Below are positions 6,337-12,838 of a stretch of DNA of 15,412 nucleotides, piece after piece (position 1 is the first letter of the stretch; each line of letters begins with the position of its first letter). The DNA comes from Desulfobacterales bacterium (lineage in GTDB: Bacteria > Desulfobacterota > Desulfobacteria > Desulfobacterales > UBA5852), in NCBI GenBank assembly GCA_030066455.1, contig JASJBQ010000087.1, positions 1 through 15,412 on the forward strand. Reading direction: 5' to 3'. The notes beneath the pieces were generated by a model, which had not been told where the DNA came from, did no database searches, and saw nothing but the letters and a program-made list of their open reading frames with translations. The translations under genes were made by a program, and so were the position numbers.

Positions 6337-7833
6337 TCAGCGCAAACCGTATTTTGATATCAGACGGGAGAGGTAGGTGCGCTGAATGCCCATCAGCTTG
6401 GCCGCCTTGCTGCGGTTTCCGTCAGTATGATCAAGGTTGAGCATAATAAACTCTTTTTTGAACCGGTTGAGGGCTTCCTTGAGCGTCAAGCCGACCTCAA
6501 GCCCGGTATCGCAGGTCTGGGAATTGAAAATGGGCAGGTCTTCAGGGCTGATGGTCACACCGTCGCCCATGACCACCGCCCGCTCGATGGCGTTGCGCAG
6601 TTCGCGGATGTTGCCGGGCCAATCGTATTTCAGCATGCGCTGAACCGCCTGGTCCGACAGCTTCAGGTTGGGCAGCCCCCGTTCCCGACGGAATTCATCT
6701 AAAAAATAATCGGCCAGCAACGGGATATCCTCTTTGCGCTCGCGCAGCGACGGCATCTGGATGGTGACGATATTGAGCCGATAAAAGAGGTCCTCCCGAA
6801 AACGGGCATCTTTGACCTCTTGGGTAATGTCCCGGTTGGTGGCCGATATCACCCGGACATCAACGGAAATCGAGTCATTGCCACCCACGCGGTAGAAGAC
6901 GCCTTCCTGGAGTACCCGCAGGAGTTTGGCCTGCATGCCGGCGCTCATCTCACCGATTTCATCCAGGAAGATGGTTCCACCGTCGGCCAGCTCGAACTTG
7001 CCGATCTTTCGTTTCAGGGCACCGGTAAAAGCGCCTTTTTCATATCCAAAAAGTTCGGCTTCCAGCAGTGTTTCCTGCAGGGCCGCACAATTGAGTACGA
7101 CCAGCGGTCCTTCCTTGCGCGGACTGGCCCTGTGAATGAGGCGGGCCAGCAGTTCTTTACCGGTGCCGCTTTCACCCAGAATCAGGGTGCTCGTGTTCGA
7201 ATTGGCCACCTTCAACGCTTCCGTGGATATGCGTTTCAACGCTCGGCTTTTGCCAATGATCTGGTGTTTCGAGGCCAATTCTTCGCGCAGGTCCTGGTAT
7301 TCACGGTGGACCCGTTCAAACCGTTTGGCATTTTTAATGGCGCGGGCGGCGACCTCCGAAAAAACGCTCAGGTGCTCCAAATCCGACATCTGCAACGGTG
7401 TGCCGTCGATTTTATCGATGACCTCGAGCACCCCGACGACTTCCTTCCCGATTTGCATGGGTACGCAGGCAATCGACTGGGTTTCGAACCGCAAACTGTG
7501 GCTGATGGAGTTGTCCCACAGCGGGTCACGGGAAACATCCTCAATGAGGATGGGGTCGCCGGTCTGGGCCACGTGCCCGGCGATCCCCTGTCCGAGCTTA
7601 ATGGTAAAAGACTTGAGCTGCTGCTTCTTTTCGCCGGTTGTGGCTTTGAACACCAGACTTTGGGTCCGGTTTTCCAACAGCAAAATAGAGCCGGCCTTGG
7701 CGCTCAGTATACCGGTCGCTGTTTCCAGGATCAGCTCCAGCAACTGTTCCAGATCCTGGCTTGAAGATACCCAGCTGGAGATCTCATTAAGTCTCTCGAC
7801 CAGGCTTTCAGTTGATATTTTTTTAATGCCCAT
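6337..7833 (-). CDS. GAF-domain sigma-54-dependent transcriptional activator (bEBP)
   Basis: The 498-residue protein has a GAF sensor domain (about 17-168), a short linker helix, an AAA+ domain and a C-terminal Fis-type helix-turn-helix (about 470-495). The AAA+ part shows Walker A GESGTGKE (220-227), the sigma-54-contacting GAFTGA loop (267-272), Walker B with DEIGEM (291-296) and the WPGNIREL motif (405-412). It would open sigma-54 holoenzyme promoters on sensing a ligand through GAF, without a receiver domain, like NifA or NorR. The ATG at 7833 was chosen because GGAA lies 8 nt upstream and family members usually begin close to the GAF helix. Starts at 7896 (ATG) or 7908 (TTG) would add 21-25 residues with no homology pattern and no ribosome site. 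It is divergent from the TPR lipoprotein gene. The likely target is the adjacent secretion/pilus operon (inference). Confidence 0.93.
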   Translation of the reverse strand: MGIKKISTESLVERLNEISSWVSSSQDLEQLLELILETATGILSAKAGSILLLENRTQSLVFKATTGEKKQQLKSFTIKLGQGIAGHVAQTGDPILIEDVSRDPLWDNSISHSLRFETQSIACVPMQIGKEVVGVLEVIDKIDGTPLQMSDLEHLSVFSEVAARAIKNAKRFERVHREYQDLREELASKHQIIGKSRALKRISTEALKVANSNTSTLILGESGTGKELLARLIHRASPRKEGPLVVLNCAALQETLLEAELFGYEKGAFTGALKRKIGKFELADGGTIFLDEIGEMSAGMQAKLLRVLQEGVFYRVGGNDSISVDVRVISATNRDITQEVKDARFREDLFYRLNIVTIQMPSLRERKEDIPLLADYFLDEFRRERGLPNLKLSDQAVQRMLKYDWPGNIRELRNAIERAVVMGDGVTISPEDLPIFNSQTCDTGLEVGLTLKEALNRFKKEFIMLNLDHTDGNRSKAAKLMGIQRTYLSRLISKYGLR

Positions 7834-7969
7834 ATCCGCTTTTCCGCAGGGGGTGAATGCCAGGCTGAATTCGCGTTGACGAAGGTGCGCTGACATGGCG
7901 GTGATCAATGTCGGCCCTGCTTTGTCCTGCCGCTTTGTTCGTGAACCATGGCCGTGGACGATAAAATGT

Positions 7970-7991
7970 TAAAAAAAATAGCTTTTTTTTA
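7970..7991. repeat. A8/T8 inverted repeat in the divergent intergenic region
   Basis: TAAAAAAAA and TTTTTTTTA flank the centre TAGC. It may act as bent A-tract DNA or an UP-like element for either promoter. It lies about 75 nt upstream of the extended -10 for the TPR gene. A hairpin of only A-U pairs is unlikely to terminate transcription. Confidence 0.45.
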
Positions 7992-8044
7992 TCTGTATAA
8001 AATAGTACACTCCATGGGATTTTGCAACCAGCTTCTTTTGGCAA

Positions 8045-8053
8045 TGATATTAT
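8045..8053 (+). promoter_or_regulatory. Extended -10 promoter candidate for the TPR lipoprotein gene
   Basis: TGATATTAT matches the extended -10 form TGnTATAAT with one mismatch in the hexamer. The start would be near 8060, leaving a leader of about 65 nt before the gene. No good -35 sits at 17 nt, which is usual for extended -10 promoters. Confidence 0.4.
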
Positions 8054-8111
8054 GCTAACGTTTCATAACTTGAAATCCATAAGCAGAGCCATCGACGTTT
8101 TTTCGGTGGCC

Positions 8112-8117
8112 GGGAGG
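8112..8117 (+). promoter_or_regulatory. Ribosome binding site deciding the lipoprotein start
   Basis: GGGAGG lies 6 nt before the ATG at 8124. It fixes that ATG as the start and excludes the longer in-frame reading from 8022, which would bury the signal peptide behind 34 extra residues. Confidence 0.8.
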
Positions 8118-8123
8118 TCGTGC

Positions 8124-10403
8124 ATGCGTCGCAACATCGAAATGCTACTGGTTTTCGTTGTTGTTACTATTTCCATATTAGGTTGCTCTTCTGATGACGA
8201 GAAAAAGCTGGCCTATATCGACAGTGGGGACGGCTATTTTGCCAAAGGGGAATATCGAAGTGCGGCAATTGAATATAAAAACGCGATCCAGATCGATGCC
8301 AATCTGACGGCAGCGCACATCAAACTGGGGGAAACCTATTTGAAGCTCGGCAACGCGCGCGGAGCCTTAACCGCCTACAGTCAAGCGGCCAAGCTTGACC
8401 CGGCCAACCTCGACATCCAATTGAAGCTTGCGACATTCCTTTTTTTGGGCAAACAGGACATTGAGGCCCAGGAGAGATTGGATATGGTGCTGGCCGCCAA
8501 TCCGGACAATACCGAAGCCCTGCTGCTGCAGGCCGGCCTTTTGGTTCGACAGAACAAGCTCGAGGAGGCATTGGCGACATACAAGCGTGCGATTGAACTG
8601 GATCCCGAGCGGGTCAGCGCCTATCTGGGCAAGGCGCGTATCGAATCTCAGCTGGGACGGTCCGCTGAGAGCGAACGGACGCTCATTGCCGCCAGCCAGG
8701 CGTCCCCCGAGGCCTTGGAGCCTCGACTGGCCTTGTATAGCTTTTACGCCTTTAACCGCCAGGAGGTGGCCGCGCTGGAAACGATCGACGCCGCCATCGC
8801 CGATTTCCCCAACCAGGTGGACCTTTATATCACCAAATCCAATTTCCTGATTCGAAAGAACCAGTTTGACCGTGCCGAAACGGTTTTGGCCAATGCCGCC
8901 GCCGCCGCGCCGGATAGCAGCAAACCCCTGCTGGCCTTGGGAAACTTGCATGAAAGGCGCAACCAGCGTGACCAGGCACGGCAGGCCTATGAAAAAGCTC
9001 ATGCGCTGAGCCCGGATGATCCGATGATCAGCAACCGCCTGGCGCGGTTTTACCTGACCGGCGGTGAAACGGAAGCCGCGCAACAAACCATTGACGCCAT
9101 TCTGAAAGATCGCCCCAACCATGCCCCGACGCGCTTGCTCAAGGCAGAACTGCTGATATCCCAGCGTCAGTATGCCAACGCGTTGTCGATTCTGGATGCC
9201 TTGATTGTGGAGGAGCCCAACGCGGCGCGGGCTCATTATTACAAGGCGTTGTCCCATTTGGGGATGGGGCAGCGTAAGATGGCCCGGGCGGCGTTGGAAA
9301 CGTCCATTGAACTGGCGCCCCGTCGGCCGCGGGCGCGTCTGCTGATGGCGGAGATGAACCTGGCGGAACGGGACCTGGACGGTGCGGAACGGGAGGCGCG
9401 CGAGGTTTTGGCCCTGCAGGCGGAGGTCTATCGCGCCACCCTGATTCTCGGCAATGTGGCTCTTATTCGAGAGGATGCGGCGGTTGCCGAAAAATACTAT
9501 CGTGAGTTGATTCAAATCGATCCCCGTAATGCGGAGGGTCAATTTCGGATGGGACTGCTTCGCAATATGACCGGTGATCCCCAAGCGGCACTGAACCATT
9601 TCGACCAGGCGCTCGCGCTGGACCCTGCCATGCTGGAGGCATTCCGACAGAGCGCCCGCATTCTGGGCCAACAGAAGCGTTTCGGGGACATTGTCTTGCG
9701 CTGCGAGGATCACATGGCCAAGGTGGGCGAAAATAAACGTGCCCATGCGGTTTTGCTGAGTCTTAAAGGCGACGCCCTTCAGGCCATGGCGCAAGACGGC
9801 GAAGCCGAAAAAAGCTACCGTCAGGCCATGGCGACGGATCCTGATTTCATGCCGCCCTATTTTTCCCTGGCCAGCATGTACATGCGCCGCAACCAGATCG
9901 ACAATGCCATTGCGCAGTATAAAGCCGCGCTGTCTCAGAACCCGAAGCAGCCCGGGTTGCACACCATCCTGGGGACGCTCTACGATCAATTGCAGAAGTC
10001 GGAGGAGTCTGAAAAACACTATCGCCAGGCGCTGGAAATCGATCCCGAATTTGCACCGGCCGCCAACAACCTGGCCTATCTTTTGGCCCAGCAAAATCAG
10101 GATTTGGACGAAGCGCTGAATTACGCGCGCATTGCCAAGGAAAAATTTCCCGATGACCCCGGAGTGATGGATACGATGGGTTTGGTGTATCTGCGCAAGG
10201 GGCTGATCGACAGTGCCATTCTGGAATTGGAAGGCAGTGCCGCCCAACTCGAAAACAACCCGACGGTGCGTTACCATCTTGGTCTGGCCTATCATCTCAA
10301 GGGCGATTCGCAGAGGGCGCGCAACGAGCTTCAGGCGGCCCTGGACAGTGACCAGCCGTTTGCCGAGAAGAACGCGGCTGAAAAGCTCCTCTCCGAAATT
10401 TGA
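8124..10403 (+). CDS. Large TPR-repeat lipoprotein, PrsT-like
   Basis: The 759-residue precursor begins with two Arg and a hydrophobic segment ending in the lipobox Ile-Leu-Gly-Cys (18-21). Cys21 would be lipidated, and Ser at +2 favours the outer membrane by the enterobacterial Lol rule. The rest is almost entirely TPR units of about 34 residues (about 20 by length), with clear copies such as A.YKRAIELDPE and HYRQALEIDPEFAPA, making a superhelical scaffold. Size, N-terminal lipobox and repeat content match the PEP-CTERM system TPR lipoprotein (PrsT) family; no exosortase is in the window. MshN, a TPR protein of MSHA pilus loci, is a functional parallel. It may act as an outer-membrane assembly scaffold or secretin pilot for the neighbouring machine (inference). 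It is divergent from the activator gene. Confidence 0.85.
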   Translation: MRRNIEMLLVFVVVTISILGCSSDDEKKLAYIDSGDGYFAKGEYRSAAIEYKNAIQIDANLTAAHIKLGETYLKLGNARGALTAYSQAAKLDPANLDIQLKLATFLFLGKQDIEAQERLDMVLAANPDNTEALLLQAGLLVRQNKLEEALATYKRAIELDPERVSAYLGKARIESQLGRSAESERTLIAASQASPEALEPRLALYSFYAFNRQEVAALETIDAAIADFPNQVDLYITKSNFLIRKNQFDRAETVLANAAAAAPDSSKPLLALGNLHERRNQRDQARQAYEKAHALSPDDPMISNRLARFYLTGGETEAAQQTIDAILKDRPNHAPTRLLKAELLISQRQYANALSILDALIVEEPNAARAHYYKALSHLGMGQRKMARAALETSIELAPRRPRARLLMAEMNLAERDLDGAEREAREVLALQAEVYRATLILGNVALIREDAAVAEKYYRELIQIDPRNAEGQFRMGLLRNMTGDPQAALNHFDQALALDPAMLEAFRQSARILGQQKRFGDIVLRCEDHMAKVGENKRAHAVLLSLKGDALQAMAQDGEAEKSYRQAMATDPDFMPPYFSLASMYMRRNQIDNAIAQYKAALSQNPKQPGLHTILGTLYDQLQKSEESEKHYRQALEIDPEFAPAANNLAYLLAQQNQDLDEALNYARIAKEKFPDDPGVMDTMGLVYLRKGLIDSAILELEGSAAQLENNPTVRYHLGLAYHLKGDSQRARNELQAALDSDQPFAEKNAAEKLLSEI

Positions 10404-10455
10404 TGATCTACACCGCCGGGAGATATTTCATCCCGTATAAAACGGGTGAATCACT

Positions 10456-10736
10456 ATGGATTGTCATCTAAAAGCCATGCGGATGAAGCCTCTGGCCGGG
10501 TGGTTGTGGTCGTTGGGTTTCTGTGGGATTGCATCGCTCAAGCACCCATATGATAGTTGACGAGCGTGTCGACGCACCAGCCGGGATCAACTGGATCCGG
10601 GCTGAGAGGGAACTTACGCTGAAGGGCCTTGCCCGTCTTTTAAAAAAAACTACGTATCAATGCCGAAAAAAGTGTTCAGCCGCTGCACATCGATCCGGAG
10701 GGTGTGCCGGTAAAGCGCTTATTTTACAGTGCGTAG
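10456..10736 (+). pseudogene. Possible frameshifted remnant of a small exported protein
   Basis: A 34-codon frame from 10456 encodes a Lys/Arg start and a hydrophobic, signal-like stretch, and stops at 10560. A second frame from the ATG at 10550 reads as plausible protein (it contains GINWIRAERELTLKGLARLL) until the A8 run at 10642-10649. A one-base shift there continues into a third frame that is again protein-like (RINAEKSVQPLHIDPEGVPV) and ends with TAG at 10734-10736. This pattern fits a gene broken by two frameshifts, or a sequencing error at A8. No family was recognised, and the reading may be coincidence. Confidence 0.3.
10578..10604 (+). other. Strong stem-loop, 11 bp with one mismatch
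   Basis: CAGCCGGGATC and GATCCGGGCTG pair around the loop AACTG with a single G-G mismatch. No T-run follows, so it is not a standard terminator. It could be an mRNA structure, a small-RNA stem or an operator-like dyad; it also lies inside the possible gene remnant. Confidence 0.5.
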
Positions 10737-10752
10737 GACGGAGTAACGTCCT
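10735..10752 (+). other. 6-bp hairpin at the end of the remnant
   Basis: AGGACG, loop GAGTAA, CGTCCT begins inside the TAG that ends the third remnant frame. A T-rich stretch (TCTTTTT, 10761-10767) begins 8 nt later, too far for a canonical intrinsic terminator. It might be a weak or decayed terminator. Confidence 0.35.
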
Positions 10753-10826
10753 CGAAGTTGTCTTTTTGGGTAAAGGCCGTCTCCATTTCGGGTACAACAA
10801 GAATCGCCGAGCCGAAGCGCCGACGA

Positions 10827-10838
10827 TTGGGGCCCCAA
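10827..10838. repeat. 12-bp perfect palindrome
   Basis: TTGGGGCCCCAA is a perfect palindrome about 100 nt upstream of the ATPase start. It could be a regulator site; chance cannot be excluded in this GC-rich DNA. Confidence 0.3.
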
Positions 10839-10938
10839 CGATCCATGAGGTGGTTTCAAATGCTTGGGCCGGATAGGGGGCGAATCTCCAGTGAATACCA
10901 CCCACATCAATTTTACGGTGATTATTATCGAGTAGGCC

Positions 10939-12633
10939 ATGTATCTCGACCATTTCAGCCTTAAAGAAAAACCGTTCCAAATCAGCGCCGACCCACGTTT
11001 CCTCTGGCTGGGCAGCAAGCACAAAGAGGCCCTGGCCATTTTGAAATACGGTATTTTCGACAACCGGGGCTTTCTGCTGCTTTCCGGCGATGTCGGTACC
11101 GGGAAGACGACACTGATCCACGCCCTGATCCGCTCTCTGGGGGAAGACACGCTCGTGGCCATGGTGCCGGACCCGGGTCTCTCCCTCATGGATCTCTATC
11201 GCTATATCGCCAAGTCGTTCCGCATCACGGAAGCATTCGACAGCAAACAGGCGTTTCTCGACATTTTCAAAGCCTTTCTGCTCCATAACGAGGAGCAGGA
11301 GAAAAAAGTTCTTCTGATTATTGATGAATCACAACGCCTGACATCGGAGTTGCTTGAGGAAATCCGCCTGCTTTCCAATATTGAAAAAGACTATACGAAG
11401 CTATTAAACATTTTCTTCGTAGGCCAGAACGAATTCAACAATATCATTCTGGCGCAGCGCAATCGCCCCTTGCGCCAGCGTATCACCATCAACTACAACA
11501 TCGAGCCATTGGAAAAGCCCGAGGTAATGGAGTATATTCGCTATCGGCTGGCGGTGGCCGGGTGCGAATCACCCCTGTTCACAGCCGAAGCGGTCCATGA
11601 TGTCTACAGTTTTTCCGAAGGCTACCCACGCCTGATCAACATTATTTGCGATCATGCCCTGCTGACGGCCTACGTGCAGAGCGCCCGGCAAGTCGATGAC
11701 GCCATTGTGCGCGAATGTGCCGAAGAACTGCGAATCAAGCTGCTGACGCCCCACAGTTCGGCCCCACCGGCAGTCAAGACGCTTGCCCGTGCCGCGACCA
11801 CGGAACCAGTGCAACCCACGCCCCTGCTATCTACCATGCCCCCGCTCGCCGTGCCGCCACCCCAGCCCAATACGTCTTCCAGCCAGACAATGCTGCTGAT
11901 CATATTCGGCCTGCTGTGTTTCATTGCCGGCCTGTTGGCATTTGCACTGCGCGACCGTCCCCAAGTAGCGACCACGGGTACGGCCCGGGTCGTGGTAACC
12001 AATGACGCTTCGGAAAACCTTTCGTCGTCGATTCCGGCCGCTGACGCCAGTACCCGGGACGCGCCGCCACCTTCTGGGGTTGAAACCGACAGTGCCCAGG
12101 ACGCCACGACGCCAACCCTGGAAGAAACTACGGTCGATGATAGGGAGCAGACCTCGGTGCAGCGCCCCCTCGACGCAGAAGCAAACGCGCCTTCCGAAGG
12201 GTCGGCGACGGATTCCACCACGAAAGCATCAGCGTCCGCTCAAACCACTGAAGGTGAAGACGATGCGTTGGAAACACCGGGCGCGGACAACCCCCTGCCC
12301 GAAAAACTGATCATCTATTTCCAGATCGATTCCAACGAACTGGATGACGACACGTTGCGTGAACTCGACAAATTGGCCGCTGGCATGAACCAGCGGCCGC
12401 GATTGCCGATTCGCATCACAGGCTACACGGACGCCGCCGGCAATCTTCACTATAATTTCAAAGTGTCCGAATTTCGTGCCAATATTGTAAAAAGTTTCCT
12501 GGTGGGAAAGGGCATCGAGCCTGAGCGGATCGTGTCGCGGGGCCTGGGGCCGGCCAACCCGATCGCATCCAACGAAACGCTTGCGGGGCGACGTCTCAAT
12601 CGTCGGGTCGAAATCGAGTTGGTTGCGGAATGA
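10939..12633 (+). CDS. ExeA/GspA/MshM-type AAA ATPase fused to an OmpA peptidoglycan-binding domain
   Basis: The 564-residue protein has three parts. Residues 1-265 are an ExeA-type AAA ATPase: the family opening MYLDHFSLKEKPF, Walker A GDVGTGKTT (50-58), Walker B LLIIDESQ (125-132), and a winged-helix end. A Pro-rich linker precedes one TM segment (about 317-337), then a Ser/Thr/Ala/Asp-rich periplasmic linker (about 340-450). Residues 453-564 are an OmpA C-terminal domain with TGYTDAAGN (494-502), the ligand-type D498 and R513, and the closing NRRVEIEL. GspA/ExeA has the same order but a different peptidoglycan-binding domain; with GspB it helps secretin assembly through the cell wall. MshM and the PEP-CTERM-locus ATPase family are the nearest ATPase relatives I recall. 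ATG 10939 is the only start, as an in-frame TAG precedes it by one codon; the ribosome site is weak. Confidence 0.9.
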   Translation: MYLDHFSLKEKPFQISADPRFLWLGSKHKEALAILKYGIFDNRGFLLLSGDVGTGKTTLIHALIRSLGEDTLVAMVPDPGLSLMDLYRYIAKSFRITEAFDSKQAFLDIFKAFLLHNEEQEKKVLLIIDESQRLTSELLEEIRLLSNIEKDYTKLLNIFFVGQNEFNNIILAQRNRPLRQRITINYNIEPLEKPEVMEYIRYRLAVAGCESPLFTAEAVHDVYSFSEGYPRLINIICDHALLTAYVQSARQVDDAIVRECAEELRIKLLTPHSSAPPAVKTLARAATTEPVQPTPLLSTMPPLAVPPPQPNTSSSQTMLLIIFGLLCFIAGLLAFALRDRPQVATTGTARVVVTNDASENLSSSIPAADASTRDAPPPSGVETDSAQDATTPTLEETTVDDREQTSVQRPLDAEANAPSEGSATDSTTKASASAQTTEGEDDALETPGADNPLPEKLIIYFQIDSNELDDDTLRELDKLAAGMNQRPRLPIRITGYTDAAGNLHYNFKVSEFRANIVKSFLVGKGIEPERIVSRGLGPANPIASNETLAGRRLNRRVEIELVAE

Positions 12634-12838
12634 CGGCGGCTTTTCAGTCCGTGCGCCGAGGGTTCTGATCGCGGACCGACAAGGGCATTATGGTACGTAG
12701 CCTAAATGCAGCGTCGATCGCCAGATTTCAACAGGCTGGTCAATAACGGTTTGATCGCGGGCAAGGCAAGACGGAGGCCGACGAGAAAGCGATATTTATC
12801 GTTTAGATCTTATCATTTTGAGAAGGTTTTAACACCGT
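12634..12838. other. Intergenic region before the hybrid kinase
   Basis: These 205 nt contain no gene. A short inverted repeat (CGATA, TT, TATCG, 12790-12801) lies downstream of a segment (12760-12785) loosely like the dispersed-repeat sequence at 4289-4532; this is a weak visual likeness. GAGAAGG (12820-12826) is the best ribosome site for the kinase but lies 12 nt away. Confidence 0.4.

Larger units (their letters stand above)
10404..10938 (+). other. Intergenic region with hairpins and a possible gene remnant
   Basis: These 535 nt between the TPR lipoprotein and the ATPase gene hold no intact gene of known type. A 5-bp hairpin (CCCGT, ATAAA, ACGGG, 10433-10447) follows the lipoprotein stop but lacks a T-run. 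Further on are a strong stem-loop (10578-10604), a second (10735-10752) and a 12-bp GC-centred palindrome (10827-10838). Protein-like segments in different frames suggest a decayed small gene. No clear promoter for the ATPase gene was recognised. Confidence 0.55.

Noticed and set aside
7834..7908. Longer N-terminus for the sigma-54 activator (ATG 7896 or TTG 7908)
   Set aside because: No ribosome site precedes either start and the added residues do not resemble the family. A real extension cannot be fully excluded.
8022..8123. Longer N-terminus for the TPR lipoprotein
   Set aside because: It would place 34 residues before the signal peptide. The ATG at 8124 has a near-perfect ribosome site and directly begins the lipoprotein signal.
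8367..10295. 642-codon open frame on the minus strand opposite the TPR lipoprotein
   Set aside because: It lies wholly opposite a clear TPR protein with signal peptide and ribosome site, and its translation has no recognisable domain. Long antisense frames are common in GC-rich coding DNA.
10433..10447. Terminator after the TPR lipoprotein
   Set aside because: The 5-bp hairpin has no T-run on either strand, so intrinsic termination is not supported.
10657..11286. 209-codon minus-strand frame opposite the ATPase start
   Set aside because: It is antisense to the conserved ExeA N-terminus and Walker A region, and has no domain of its own.
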